Positions 35,434 to 46,923 of a DNA stretch of 64,000 nucleotides are shown piece by piece (the stretch's first letter is position 1; the number at the start of each line of letters is the position of its first letter). Source of the DNA: Channallabes apus (lineage: Eukaryota > Chordata > Actinopteri > Siluriformes > Clariidae); NCBI GenBank assembly GCA_030522415.1, contig CM060112.1:15604727-15668726 (forward strand), written 5' to 3'. The translations under genes were made by a program, and so were the position numbers. The notes under the pieces are model-generated. The model saw only the letters and a list, made by a program, of their open reading frames with translations, was not told the DNA's origin and searched no databases.

Positions 35434-35587
35434 CACCATAAATGCCCACAGTTGCCTCAGAATTGTATTTCTGCCTGACAGGAGTCCCCTGTCAATATAA
35501 GATTAATAATATAAAGGTACCTGTAGGTTGACTGGCTGTTTTTAAATAGTATTTTAAACAACAATCCATATTTTAAAAGAGTCTTGA

Positions 35588-36484
35588 TGTGAGGGTTGCC
35601 CACTAGAGGGCACTGTATTTGTGTTGTAGTTTTTGTTGGTAGACTCAGTTTCCCAGAAGGCACCTCGGTCAGGGGCTCACCTGAATGAGGTAGCTCGTTA
35701 GCAACATGATAAATAGCTGTTTGTTCTGGGAAACTGAGTTCTGTTAAAAGTGGGCCTTTGTTTTCTCTGGTTATGTTCTGTTTAATTATAGTTGTCCTTT
35801 TGGTTTCTGGAGCTTTAAGTTAAGTTTAAAATTGTCTTAATTTACTGTAGTATGTCTCTGTGTCTCCTAGCAGGATTAGCCTCTAGGAGAATTAGCCTTT
35901 TGTGTTTACCCTCATGTGTAAGTAATCTCCTTTGCATGTGTAGTTCTTAGTCTGTATAAATACTAATCAGTGCACTACTAACCTGCTTAGATCCTAGTCT
36001 GTCTAGTCTCCTCGTCTGTTTAGATCATAGTCTGTTTAGCCACTAACCTTTTATAGTTCTTAGTCTGTTTCATACCTAGTCTGCTGTCTACCTAGCCTGT
36101 TCGCCCCTTGGGTCCCTGGCTGCTAGCCTGTTTAGCTACTAGCTAGCTTAGCAGCTAATGTGCATAACAGCTAGTAGGCCTAGCCAAGCCTGTCTTGTGT
36201 GTGTCTGTGTGTTTAGTCCCTTGCACGTTTAGTCCTCTAGTCTGTTTAGTTCGTCTTGTCTCGTCTGGTTTGTATCCCATGTCTGTATTGTATATTAGTT
36301 TGTGCTAATATTATCCCTTGTCTGTATTAGTTGATTATTGGTTTTGTTTATAGGATGCTCCAAAGTACAGCCAACTTCCTTTGTTCATGTTTTGTTTGGT
36401 TATTAAAAAGACTTTTTCACCTCATCCCCTCTGCGTCTATGCCTCAACTCATGCCCACAGTCCGACATCTAGCAGATCGTGACA
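35588..36484 (+). mobile_element. Solo LTR with 5-bp target duplication
   Basis: It starts TGTGAGGGTTGCCC and ends CAGATCGTGACA. The 5-bp repeat CTTGA lies immediately outside both ends (35583-35587 and 36485-36489). A TATA-like GTCTGTATAAATAC (about 35952) and a poly-A signal ATTAAA (about 36402) fit an LTR with U3, R and U5. The interior is rich in repeated TAGTCTGTTTAG motifs. No coding region or second LTR is seen, so recombination between LTRs probably removed the body. Gypsy-like is most likely from the 5-bp duplication, but this is not proven. Confidence 0.88.
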
Positions 36485-36489
36485 CTTGA

Positions 36490-37388
36490 AGCAATGTCTT
36501 GGTACAAAAAACATGGTACTTGCCTATGGTAACCATACCTACAGATTGTTCCTTGGAAGCTTGTGAAAGATAAATAAATAACTAGAGGTCAGAAGCCCAT
36601 AGTATAATATCACTATCAAATTCTGTATATCACTTTAAGACCATACACATGCTTACACAATCGCACACACTTAAAATGTACCATATGATATTGAACACTT
36701 ACTCTCTGACTCGATTCAAGCAAAAATGACAGAATATATCATTAAAAAAAATAGATACTGTCATCACCACCTAACACACCCTGCCCCCCACCATCCACTC
36801 TGTCCTATTGGTTGCACAAGAGACAATCTTTAGATTGAGCATTTCAATCTGTCACGCTGCCTCTCAAAGTAGATGTTCATTTATGGTTGTTATTATTGTG
36901 TCATGTCGCACGAATTGATAACATGATATGGCTTGTCCACAGAAATGTTTCCCCCACTAAAGCAATCAGGAGGTCAACAACATCAACTACAGAAAGATGA
37001 AGCGCATGAGAGGCATGTTAGCTCAACCGTGTTAGATGTGTCCTGCTTTATAATATTTGGGAATTTAAAAAATAAATCCGGATAACAATTAACACCTGTA
37101 ATCATGCCACTCATCTGGATCACATCTCACTGCCAGCTGTTGAGAAAATCCTGATTTTCAGACCGCTGTTGGAGGCTTGTAGGCTTTGCTGGAACATGTG
37201 TAAGCTGTATGTTTTACCAGAACTGTGGCAGTTAGTGGTTTCGGAATTGTAAACATGTTGTTAAACTAACATTTTACTAACACAAACTAACACAGATCAA
37301 TTCTGCTCAATACTGATTAGTCATCATAATTTATTATTATTATTATTATTACAGACAATATCTCTGACTTGAGGTTTTATATTAACTT
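36490..37388. other. Unique non-coding stretch, part possibly conserved
   Basis: No transposon landmarks. The part at 36830-37160 is low-repeat with AACAATTAACACCTGTAATC and CACTCATCTGGATCACATC strings and could be conserved non-coding DNA. Confidence 0.3.
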
Positions 37389-37396
37389 GTTAAGGT

Positions 37397-37757
37397 GCGG
37401 TGGTGTAGTGGTTAGCACTGTCGCCTTGCACCTCCAAGGTCTGGGTTCGATTCCCCGGCCAGGCTTGATTCCCGTCTCTGTGTGCATGGAGTTTGCATGT
37501 TCTCCCCGTGCTTGGTGGGTTTCCTCCGGGTACTCCGGTTTCCTCCCACAGTCCAAAGATATGCAGGTTAGGCTAATTGGCGTTCCTAAATTGCCCGTAG
37601 TGTGTGATTGGGTGTATGTGTGTGTGCCCTGCGATGGATTGGCACCCTGTCCATGGTGTACCCCGCCTAGTGCCCGAAGTCTCCTGGGATAGGCTCCAGG
37701 TCCTCCGCGACCCTGAACACAGGATTAAGCGGTATAGAAAATGAATGAATGAATGAA
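37397..37757 (+). mobile_element. Near full-length SINE (main family)
   Basis: GCGGTGGTGTAGTGGTTAGC, doubled B box, intact body and tail of four ATGA units. The 9-bp TGTTAAGGT occurs at 37388-37396 and 37758-37766 as target duplication. Same orientation as copy 46924. Confidence 0.92.
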
Positions 37758-37766
37758 TGTTAAGGT

Positions 37767-37957
37767 TCCTATAGTAACAATTTCCATTAATATTTACAAA
37801 GCTTGCAACAAAAGTGTGTTTGATGATATGGTCAAGTGTTAGTGTCAGTGGAACAGACAGATACCCCTTTCAGACCCTTTTTCATTGGTTGACAACCTAA
37901 AACACACGCACACACACACACACACACACACATAAAAAAAAAACTAAAAAAAAAAAA

Positions 37958-38002
<45 letters not shown>

Positions 38003-38360
38003 CAAAATATTACCAGGTTACTAGGTTGGACCTGGTAACAGTTACAGATCAGTTGAACATGGCACACGTCTGAACTGTATGTACTCACAGTAGGCAGGAA
38101 CAAGACTTAACTTATTTGAAAATGACTTTATATAATTATAAGTAAAAGTCTTACAATACAGTTAAAGTCCCTTTCGGCTCTAGAATTGACTAGCATTTTA
38201 TGCCCAGCAAAGATGTAACTAATCAAATAAATGAGACAAAATACTGTACTGTACTTGTAACAGTCATAATACAGAAGGCAGGACGAACGCTGCTAAACTG
38301 TGCGAAACTGTGCTAAAGAAACACTACAGTTGAAGTTCTGATTCATGCCTCACTTTTCTC
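37767..38360. other. AT-rich non-coding stretch
   Basis: Holds (CA)n at 37908-37932 and (TA)n at 37961-37998; otherwise unique. Confidence 0.5.
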
Positions 38361-38361
38361 A

Positions 38362-38625
38362 GTAAACACCCGGTGTGGTCTTCTGCAGCTGTAGCACATC
38401 TGCTTCAATGTTCGACATATTGCTTGTTCAGAGCTGCTCCTCGCCAGACCTCAGCTGTAATGAGATGTTGTTTGAGTCACTGTCAATGTTCTATCCACTC
38501 GAACCATTCTTGCCATTCTCCTCTGACCTCTGGCGTTAAGAAGGCATTTTCGCCCAGAGAACTGGATACTTTCTCTTTTTCATACCATTCTCTTTAAACC
38601 CTCGAGATGGTTATGTGTTAAAATC
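38362..38625 (-). pseudogene. Tc1 lineage-B fragment
   Basis: On the minus strand: GGTTTAAAGAGAATGG, CAGTTCTCTGGGCGAAAATG, CCAGAGGTCAGAGGAGAATGG, and CAGAAGACCACACCGGGTG in the order of the 4136 copy. The N-terminal transposase segment only. Confidence 0.8.
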
Positions 38626-39037
38626 CCACCAGATCATCAATTTTGGAAAAACTTATACAAGCCCTTATACTGTACCTGGGGGGATGAAGATTCCTGTCAA
38701 TTGTTGTAATTAAGACCTACTGTAGATATTAGCATAGATAAGTTTGCATGATGCTACAGTGAAAAAAAATCAAAGCGAAATGTGATCCAAAAAAATGTCT
38801 GACTTTTTTTGGCCACAGAGATACAATATTAACATCCTGGGTTACATGTGTATAACTGTGATTTATAAAGTGTAGTACAGTATGTTTCTGCAATGTGGAC
38901 TTCAATAAATCTCATATCCTCGTTAGAAAAGGTGTAAAGTCACCTATTTGCTGGAATTCACATCCAAATACAGCACAACTCCCAACATTCATGTTCTAGA
39001 TCATCTGATTTGAAACACCTGGACTTGTTCTTACACA

Positions 39038-39075
<38 letters not shown>

Positions 39076-39289
39076 ACAGTATATAAGCTCTATGCATTTA
39101 AAGTCTCAATGCGATATATACACTATTTGTCTGTGTTACAAGCTCATACCAAGCCTTATATTCCTGTTTCGATATTCCAGCTTTGATCCTGGTTCTGGTC
39201 TCCCGTTTCTGATCATATTTTCCTCAGATACGTGTTGGTTGCTCATAGCCTGATATCTGTCTGTTTACTGATTCTGATGTTGAGTCACA
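38626..39289. other. Unique non-coding stretch with (TC)n
   Basis: (TC)17 at 39038-39072; nothing else recognised. Confidence 0.5.
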
Positions 39290-39370
39290 GGTGTCATAGC
39301 GGCTTAGCACTTAACATTGTCACCTTGCACCTTCATGGTGGAGGTTCAAATCTCACCCCCCCCCCCCCCA
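39290..39370 (+). mobile_element. SINE head fragment ending in a C run
   Basis: TAGCGGCTTAGCACTTAACATTGTCACCTTGCAC matches, in pieces under 20 bases, the A box and spacer of the main SINE; a B-box-like GAGGTTCAAATCTCACC follows and then a C14 run. Only the tRNA-like head remains. Confidence 0.6.
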
Positions 39371-39703
39371 TGACCTGGCACAGGAGATGGAGTTAAAATG
39401 AAGATTTTCATTCACATCTTTTAATTGCTCTGTTTGGTTAACATGTGTCCTCCTGTATGTTACTGAAAATAGAAAATTAGGGTAAAAATTATTTATAACA
39501 GGAAATTCATATTTTCTCATAACTCTAACGCTTAAAATAGTTGGTTCTTTAACTTCATATCATTCATGAATTTATCGGCCTGGCACATAATCTGAACAAA
39601 GTTGATTAAAGTACAGAATCAAAACAAATCGATTATTTTATGTGACAATTCATGTCTTATACTGACTCCAACTGTTTTTTTTTGTTTTTTTTTTTTTTTA
39701 ATA

Positions 39704-40021
39704 CAGAGGTACGTATCTTACGAATACGAATGCCACACCTTAAAAAATTTTTGGCTTAAGGTTAAGTTAAGTTTAATGTCCATTTATGTTACAGTATATT
39801 ATACTTCATTTACAGGCCTTTTCTAAATGTTTTTGATTGTTTTTATACGTAAAAATACTGTAGAATTATAGTGATGGAGACTGGTAATATTAATAATATT
39901 TTTGGGTGGCTGGAACGGATTATCTTTTATCAGTTACATTATTCCCTATGGGAAAATGCATTTTGTGATACAAATCTTAAGAACTATCCTCCAGATCAGA
40001 TTTAATTCCGAGGTACCGCTG
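39704..40021. mobile_element. Mariner-like MITE flanked by TA
   Basis: The ends CAGAGGTACG and CGAGGTACCGCTG are imperfect inverted repeats with TA on both sides (39702-39703, 40022-40023), as for Tc1/mariner. An internal CATTATTCCCTATGGGAAAA is a landmark of a vertebrate mariner-type MITE I remember. 318 bp, no coding capacity. Confidence 0.75.
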
Positions 40022-40023
40022 TA

Positions 40024-42640
40024 AATTTTGAACTCAGATATGAAGTGGTAAAATGTAGCCGTTCCTCTGTAATCCTGCAGGTGGTGTGCTATAAACTATT
40101 CAAAGCACAGCATCACATGTGATAGGAGCAAATTATTTTGTTCACACTTGTTACAAAATCTGGGGGGGGGAGGGGGGGGGGAATGGGATGTTTATAAAAT
40201 CGTCAGAGTAACAGAGCCCACAATGCGAATTGAATCGGCACCTATGTATGGTGATAATATTATATTTGGATGATATCATATGCCTGGTGATACCCAGCCC
40301 TAGTATGCAGTAAATGCTATTGTCAAATACCAAACTGTTGTTTTACGAGCTGAAAGCACACCATATTGTATGGGAGCCTGAGGTTTATTTTATAAATAAT
40401 TTTTATTTATATAAAAAAAAATATATATAAATATTTTTTATGAATTTTTTTATAAATAATTTTTATTTATAAAAAAAATTATAAATTATTTTTATTTATC
40501 TACAAATTTTATATTGTATGGGAGCATGAGGTTTACACTGCTGCTAGTTACAGACCTCAGGTGAGTTTCCATGACACTTTTTCTTTTTTCTCTGATAGAC
40601 TTTGCATTTTCCAAGTTTTCGTAACATGAAAAGCCATCATTGTTTTTATTTGATGTTTCTTCATTTACTGCTACTGTATGTGACCAAAGCCACATATATC
40701 AGTACAGTATATATAACCTACTGTTATTCAGTAGATTTATGTCATTAAAACACTTTAAAATTTTAGATTTAGTAAAATCTAATCTAATCTAATAAACTGT
40801 AGAATCAATCAATTATGCAGTAACAGTTTCTTCCGTGGTGGGCTGTGGGACCTGAAAAAGACCTACTTAAAGCAGGACAGGGAAATGCTTGCTAGCACTG
40901 ACCGACTGTATAATCAGCTAATTACAATGATATATGTTGTCTGCTATTCCACGGCTAATAAAGTACAGTATATTTAACATGTGTAAAGTGCTCCCAACGC
41001 ACCACCTCTGTCTTCATGATTAATGTAAATTTAATTAGGCCCAATGCTAATTAAGCAGTAAATAATGACTAGGTGTGTGTTTGTGCAAAGAAAATGTCAC
41101 ACCTAGGAGATAGGATGATCAAGCACCTCAGAACAGAACTACATACTGAAATCATTGCAGTTATAACAGTAAACAATGCATGTTGCACATTACAACCTAC
41201 TGACTTACTGTATGTAATAAGTGCAGTAAGCGAACGTACTACTGGTAGATACAGTAGAGCAAAAGACTGTAAAGTATCAGCTGATGCTGCATTTTTAAGA
41301 GATATAAGTTGTCTAGTAATCTGTACAGTAGGTGCTTCTTTTGTCTTTTTTAATTGGCTTTGTTTCTTGCATAAAATAAATCGAAATCTCGACCTTAATT
41401 ACAATTTCTAGTACCAGATTGCATTAATTGTTATTTCTTAAAGACTGTCACCTCGTAATAAACTAATTATTTTTTATAGGTGATGCATGTTATCATTTCC
41501 ACCAATTTTGGTTAAAAATATTTGGTTTAGGAAAAATCATTCAATTTAAATAAAATAATAATAATGAATTTATTACATTTTATTGAAATATTTAAACAAA
41601 ACTAAAAGCAAAGTGTATTCGCTTTCAAAAGTGTATTTCACTAGCATAAATTCAGCAAAAAATGAAAATGAAAAAGAGTATAGAATAAAAATTAATAAAC
41701 CAGCCAACAGAAACAAACAAACAGACAGTCATGAATTAGTTTTGTACATTTGTTTTTAAAATTGAAAACTTTTTTTTTTTACCACTCATTATCAGGTTAC
41801 TGACTGTATTATTCTCTTTCAATCTGTTTAGTTTGTCTATTTATATATTGTTTTGATTTCCTTATTGTGAAGCAATGTGCTTATTAAGCATTTTTTCTGT
41901 TCCTGTTTGGTCCTATTTTGGTCCTACTTACATCATAACCCTGAACACATCTTCATTGTTCTAATGTTTACAAATATTGCTTCTATATTCAGATTTTTAG
42001 ATCATCAATTTGCACTCTGGTCGTTGTGTAACTGACATCAGGTATGTTTTAACCATGTCTGTTTGATCAGTCCTTTAGTCATCTCCATGTAACGTTTAGG
42101 CATCAAGAGCGCCATCTGTGTCACTCTACTCTGATGTAGGACTAAAAACTGTTTAGTCGTTGATTAATGATACTGACACACAAGCTGCATGTAAGTGGGC
42201 ACTGTGACAAATGCATCTATCAATCTCTTTTCAGGCTGCATAATCCCTGGCCATTACTGCAAGCTCAGATGTATCAGACATGCCAAGCAAAATAGGAGTC
42301 TGTTAGTGACGTGGGGTTCTTCCCAAATCAACTACTTACTGTAAATACTGTGTTGAAAAATTGTGTTGAAAAATAAAGCAATTAACTGTTCCTAAGAACT
42401 GTAAGAACTGTTTTTAAGGAGATGTATTATAAAAATTAACTTTTTGATTATTTTCATTTTCCTGCATCGCATTTCATTAGTCTTTGTCACAAAGCATCTT
42501 TACACAATCACAATCAAACAATTTGTGTTTGTACATGCAAAAAAAAGAAAAAAAAAAGTTTGCCCCTATTTTCTAAGTGAAACAGCAGCGTTTATGGGGA
42601 AATGTTTGGATAGCTATCCCGAAAGGATAGCTACAGTATC
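40024..42640. other. AT-rich non-coding stretch
   Basis: Contains a G-rich run (40161-40181) and a local duplication in which TATTGTATGGGAGC-TGAGGTTTA occurs at 40364 and 40511, separated by AT-rich ATTTTTATTTAT repeats. The 112-codon frame at 41073-41411 has no family resemblance. No gene recognised. Confidence 0.45.
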
Positions 42641-42690
42641 AGTAAGTCGAAGCGTTAAGACGCTGAGCCACCACTGCCCCAAGTTGTATA
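42641..42690 (-). mobile_element. SINE head fragment (second family)
   Basis: Reverse-strand GGGGCAGTGGTGGCTCAGCG resembles the tRNA-like head of the SINE at 29768. A 9-bp-stem hairpin, TAGCTATCC with GGATAGCTA, lies just upstream at 42611-42633. Confidence 0.45.
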
Positions 42691-42709
42691 TGTGTATGTT
42701 ACACATTTC

Positions 42710-43075
42710 CAGAGGTGGAAAGTAACGAATTACATTTACTCGCGTTACTGTAATTGAGTAGTTTTTTTGTGTATTTCTGCTTTTTAAAGTAGTTTTTAAA
42801 ATCTGTAATTTTACTTTTACTTAAGTACGTTTTGTTTGAAGTATTGTAATTCGCTACATTTTAAATCATATTCGCTACTGAGTAAAAAATAAATGAATGA
42901 AAATGATAAAATAATAAAAATATTATGCTTTGTATAAATGCTCCGTTGCGCTGCGTGTGTGTATCATGTCCTGGTCGCGCGCCGCTCCAGACTCCACTCC
43001 AGGTTTAAGTAAAATTTCACTGAAGTAACAGTACTTGTACTTGAGTACAAAATTTTATTACTCTTTCCACCTCTG
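42710..43075. mobile_element. Complete Tol2-like hAT MITE, second family
   Basis: The terminal repeats CAGAGGTGGAAAGTAA and TTACTCTTTCCACCTCTG are flanked by the exact 8-bp duplication CACATTTC (42702-42709 and 43076-43083). Subterminal AAGTA/TACTT motifs are similar to Tol2. 366 bp, no transposase. A truncated relative lies at 28250-28467. Confidence 0.95.
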
Positions 43076-43806
43076 CACATTTCATATCAGACTACTTTTT
43101 GAATTCTATGCAGCTTTTGCGAAAATGCTCACAATTTAATGTGGATATGTTTCAACTGTCTGTGATTCATGTTTGAATCCCAAGGATAGTGAGTTTTACT
43201 ATTTTAAAGGAGCCATACAGACTCAATTTTGCATAAGTTAATATGATTCTTTAGGGTCCTAATGAAAAGTTTGTAATATACTTTAATTAAAAATTCTCAA
43301 TTGTTGTGTAAAAAAAACATGACTTTTACCTGGTAAAAAGTAGCTCTGTTCTCAGCAACCTATTTCAGTACATGCTCCTTTAAATGTTAATGACCTCTAC
43401 TGAACCCGCCCCCCAGTTCTGTGGGGCGTGTCTTCACAATACAAGTGGGGTATAGCTTTGACAACAGTTAAAAATATTTCAAAAACAGTTAAAAATAATT
43501 TTACATGATGTTAGGATTATTTTATATATAAAGGAGTTATTTCTACTCTCTTGCTCTCTTCCTCATAGATCTGATATTAACGTGTTAAATCTTCCCTGCT
43601 GCTTATCTTCCTGTCTCCTGCATCTGTTCATTCATGCTCACCTTCCCATACTCTGTCTCTCTCTCTCCCTCACTCTCTCTCTCTCTCTCTGTCTCCTTCC
43701 ACTTATCTTCCTCTCCTTATACGTAAGGAATAAATATCAATAAAAAGAAATACTAAAGAAAATAAATTTAACTAGTAAAATAGTTGTACAAATATACAAT
43801 GTACAA

Positions 43807-43839
43807 ATGAGGGCATAATAAAAATCTTACAAAATATAG

Positions 43840-43890
<51 letters not shown>

Positions 43891-43895
43891 TTTAT

Positions 43896-43932
<37 letters not shown>

Positions 43933-43967
43933 CCCCTATATTTTGTAAGATTTTTATTATGCCCTCA

Positions 43968-43968
<1 letters not shown>
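43807..43968. repeat. 37-bp perfect inverted repeat around (TA)n (copy 1)
   Basis: Arms 43807-43843 (ATGAGGGCATAAT... to TATAGGGGA) and 43932-43968 are exact reverse complements. The spacer is almost pure TA and itself self-complementary, so the whole 162 bp can fold into one hairpin. It may be a MITE nested in the TTAA element. Confidence 0.95.
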
Positions 43969-44003
<35 letters not shown>

Positions 44004-44053
44004 TATATGTATATAAAATTTTACATGTGAATCTGGTTGTAAAACTTTTTGAC

Positions 44054-44125
44054 TTCCCAGACCGGGAATCGAACTCGAGTTGCTGCGCTGAGAGCGCCGT
44101 ATCCTAACCACTAGACCACGGAGGA
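44054..44125 (-). pseudogene. tRNA-Glu(CTC)-like sequence (copy 1)
   Basis: On the minus strand: A box TGGTCTAGTGGTTAGGAT, anticodon loop CTCTCAG (anticodon CTC), B box AGTTCGATTCCCGG. The acceptor stem is degraded: pairs 5 and 6 are mismatched and 4 and 7 are G-T. Internal promoters look intact, so it could be transcribed by RNA polymerase III, but a functional tRNA is unlikely. Confidence 0.8.
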
Positions 44126-44390
44126 TTAATGGCTGCCACTTGGAAATGCCGGCTATTCAACCCGCGACCTTATACACGCGAAGCATTGTTTTTTTCGGGA
44201 TCTCACCAGGACATGTACAATGGTTCATTTGTAGTAACATATGTCTATAGCACAGGCGTTTAGTCAAACATATTTATACCGATCTTTTGCTGTTAATAAA
44301 CAGAGACCTTTCTGACAGACAACGTGTGTGTGTGTGTCTGTCTGTGTGCATCATATAGATGCCGGGAATAGGACATCATACACGCGAAGC

Positions 44391-44424
<34 letters not shown>

Positions 44425-44534
44425 ACTGAGTCTCTCCTTATGTCAGAAAAGCTTACCGAAGCATAGCGCACTCACCTCGTTACTAAACGAACTTTAGAAA
44501 AACTTTATAAATATGAAGTGCAAAAAAAGTATGT

Positions 44535-44605
44535 ACCTTAAGCAGGAATCGAATCCGGGTCTCCCACGTGAAAGCGCCGAATCCTAACCACTAGACCACC
44601 ACAAT
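44535..44605 (-). pseudogene. tRNA-Glu(TTC)-like sequence (copy 1)
   Basis: Minus-strand TGGTCTAGTGGTTAGGATTC, loop CTTTCAC (anticodon TTC) and GATTCGATTCC. Anticodon, acceptor and T stems all have mismatches. It lies about 410 bp from the CTC-type sequence in the same orientation, an arrangement kept in copy 2. Confidence 0.8.
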
Positions 44606-44942
44606 ACTGCAACAAACAGCACACCACACTCATGTAGGCGCCATTTTGCTCCAGTGTAGAAAAACAATGGCCGACGGCTCTTTTTTTCACTCGGGGCGGG
44701 TCTTTGCTAAAACACCAGTGTCAATCAACTGTAGTAGGAGCGGCCTCTGTCGGTGTGACTTCACACCGACAGGCTTTTGAAAACGGGCTGATTTCAGAAT
44801 GGGCATCTTATATTATTAAATTAAAAGAAAATCGCTGGGCGGCTCTTTATCACTGTAGAGTGGTTGTGTACACACACTCCTAACACACAATGCAGTCCAA
44901 ACAGCTTGAAAAAGTCCATGTAGCACCGTAGGTGCCCTTTAA

Positions 44943-45373
44943 GATTATTGAGTGTTGCGGTCATATTATTACACATGTTTTGACGCGTATCTTTTGTTTG
45001 ATTATTCACTCACAACAGAAGTCCGATGATTTCTTTGTCTCTTGTTTTATTTTTCCAGCATCAAAAATTCAACACTTCGTACAGTCGTCTTGAGTAAATC
45101 CAGGTTACAACAAGTTATTTACTGCATCTTGTACAGTAGATTACGGTCAAAAGCAACTTCCGTATCTTAACTGACTTTTTACAGTGACATACAGTAGACA
45201 TGCAACTACGTGTAACAGTGGAATGACATCACAGACATTACACACAATACGGTCGTCATAAATGGATGCTTAAATGAATAACTGATAAACTTAAAGTACA
45301 ATAAAATGTAATAAATAAAATAAAATAAACACAACAACAAATTCATAACAAATGCGATATGGCTCTTACAGAG
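44943..45373. other. Unique AT-rich stretch
   Basis: No element recognised. Confidence 0.45.
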
Positions 45374-45551
45374 CTCATTTGTTAAATTTGGGCAGACTGT
45401 GAAGCTGATGTTGCATACAGTATTGTCTGCCAAAGCAGGGTGAACCTTCAGCATAGTAATTTTGAGGAATTGTAAAAATGCACCAGAGAATTGGTATAAA
45501 AGACAATTTAATAACTTTTAGTAGTTGATCCATTGTGTGTGGATATAAGAG
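45374..45551 (+). repeat. Unnamed dispersed repeat (copy 1)
   Basis: About 175 bp align with 62186-62375. Shared blocks include CATTTGTT-AATTT-GGCA, ACTGTGAAGCT, CAAAGCAGG-like and TAGTAATTTTGAG, then GATCCATTGT near the end. Divergence is high, with several indels. I do not recognise the family. Confidence 0.7.
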
Positions 45552-45744
45552 TATTATTTTTCCTATGATATCCTTAATTTTAAGATAGAAGTTTTTGTTG
45601 CTGTTGTTTATTTGTTTTTTTTTTAATGGTCCTTTTTCCATGCCATGGTCTTGGCATTCTGCCCACGAAGAGACTTTCAGGGATTTATACAGTATAAAGC
45701 CACAAACACTGAAACAGTGAGATCTCTAAAACTTACACTGTCTG

Positions 45745-46830
45745 TGAAAAGTTTTCCACATGTTGTTATTTTACATTCATCTTACAATTAAACCAGATCC
45801 ATTTTTCCCTCATCATTCGAGACACAATACTCCACAATAACAAAATAAAAACAGGTCTTTGTAGTTTTTTATTCATTATTTTAAATAAAGACGGGTGTAC
45901 CCCGCCTTGTGCCCTAAGTTTCCTGGGATAGGCTCCAGGCCCCCGCGACCCTGTATATAAGGATAAAGCGGTACAGAAAATGAATGAATGAATGAATGAA
46001 TGAATGAAAAAAATCCCGTTTACCAAAGTATTCAGACCCGTTCTTATGACACTTGAAATTGAGCTCTGGTGCATCTTACTCCTACAGTATCAGTGGGTCT
46101 TGAGATGTATCTACAATTTAATTGGAGTCTACCTGAGCCTGCAGTAAATGTGTTCATTGGACATAATTGGCAAAGGAAAGATACGAGGGCATTTCTCCTG
46201 CATTAAAAGTGCCCAAGAGCATAGTGGCTTTCATCATTACCAAATGGAAGAAATTTGGAGCAAACCAACCGTCTTCCCAGATTTGGCTACGCAACCAAAT
46301 GGATTATTCACGGATGACCACGGATGATGGTCAGACAGGTAACCAAGAACCCAAGGGTCACTCTAAATGGCATCCTGAGTTCCGTTGTGGTGGTGGGAGC
46401 CTTACAGAAGGACAAGCATCACTGAAGCCAATCAGGCCTAAATGGTAGAGTGGCCAGACAGAAGCCGTTCCTCACTAAAAGGGACATTACAGACCGCTGA
46501 GAGTTTGCCAAAAAAAATAAAAATAAACCTGGAGGATTCTCAGACCATGAGATCCTTTAGTGTGATGACACAAAGATTGAACTTTTTGCAATCTGGAAAT
46601 CGCACGATACACAACACATCACCTTATTAAAACCATCCCTACAATCAAACATGGTGTCAGGTATCATGCTCTGGTGATGTTCTTTCTACAACTGGGACTA
46701 GTAGACTAGTCAGTATAGAGGCAAAAAAATATAGACCTATACTTCTCCAGATTGATCTGTACCTCAAGCTAGGGTAAGGTTCACATTGTATCAAGACAAC
46801 AACTTGAAGCACTGTGAAGAAAATACTAGG
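45745..46830 (+). pseudogene. Decayed Tc1-like element (lineage D) interrupted by a SINE
   Basis: The opening GTTTTCCACATGTTGTTATT and TCCCTCATCATTCGAGACAC match the terminal region of a salmonid-type Tc1. Then come TGGCTTTCATCATTACCAAA (helix-turn-helix), GTAACCAAGAACCCAAGGG, AATGGTAGAGTGGCCAGACAG and GATTGAACTTTTTG (after the first catalytic Asp). Frames are broken and the C-terminal third is missing. A SINE 3' piece (45890-46006) sits inside. Confidence 0.82.
45890..46006 (+). mobile_element. 5'-truncated SINE 3' end inside the Tc1 element
   Basis: GGGTGTACCCCGCCTTGTG, GGGATAGGCTCCAGGCCCCC and five ATGA units. Only the last third of the SINE inserted, as is usual for 5'-truncated retroposons. 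The insertion is younger than the Tc1. Confidence 0.85.
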
Positions 46831-46923
46831 ATTTTCTAGAAATACTAGAATTTTAGGATACTAAGGTACTCTGGATATACGACTTATAGCACTGAGGTTT
46901 TTCTGTATATAAACTCCAGATGT

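Larger units (their letters stand above)
43208..44938 (+). mobile_element. TTAA-flanked non-autonomous element with tRNA-Glu-like inserts (copy 1)
   Basis: A 1731-bp unit bounded by TTAA at 43204-43207 and 44939-44942, starting AGGAGCCATACAG and ending CCGTAGGTGCCCT. The ends are loosely inverted (AGG-C-TAC-G). A near-identical unit in the same orientation lies at 50932-54307 with unrelated flanks, so this is a transposon and not a local duplication. It carries an inverted repeat around (TA)n, two tRNA-Glu-like sequences and a GT run. TTAA flanks suggest a piggyBac-type mobiliser. No transposase frame. Confidence 0.85.

Noticed and set aside
41073..41411. 112-codon open frame starting MCVCAKKM
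   Set aside because: No family resemblance, AT-rich codon use and no neighbouring exon; chance frame.
44054..44605. Functional tRNA-Glu genes
   Set aside because: Acceptor and T-stem pairs are mismatched in both, and the pair is duplicated inside a transposon; pseudogenes are more likely.
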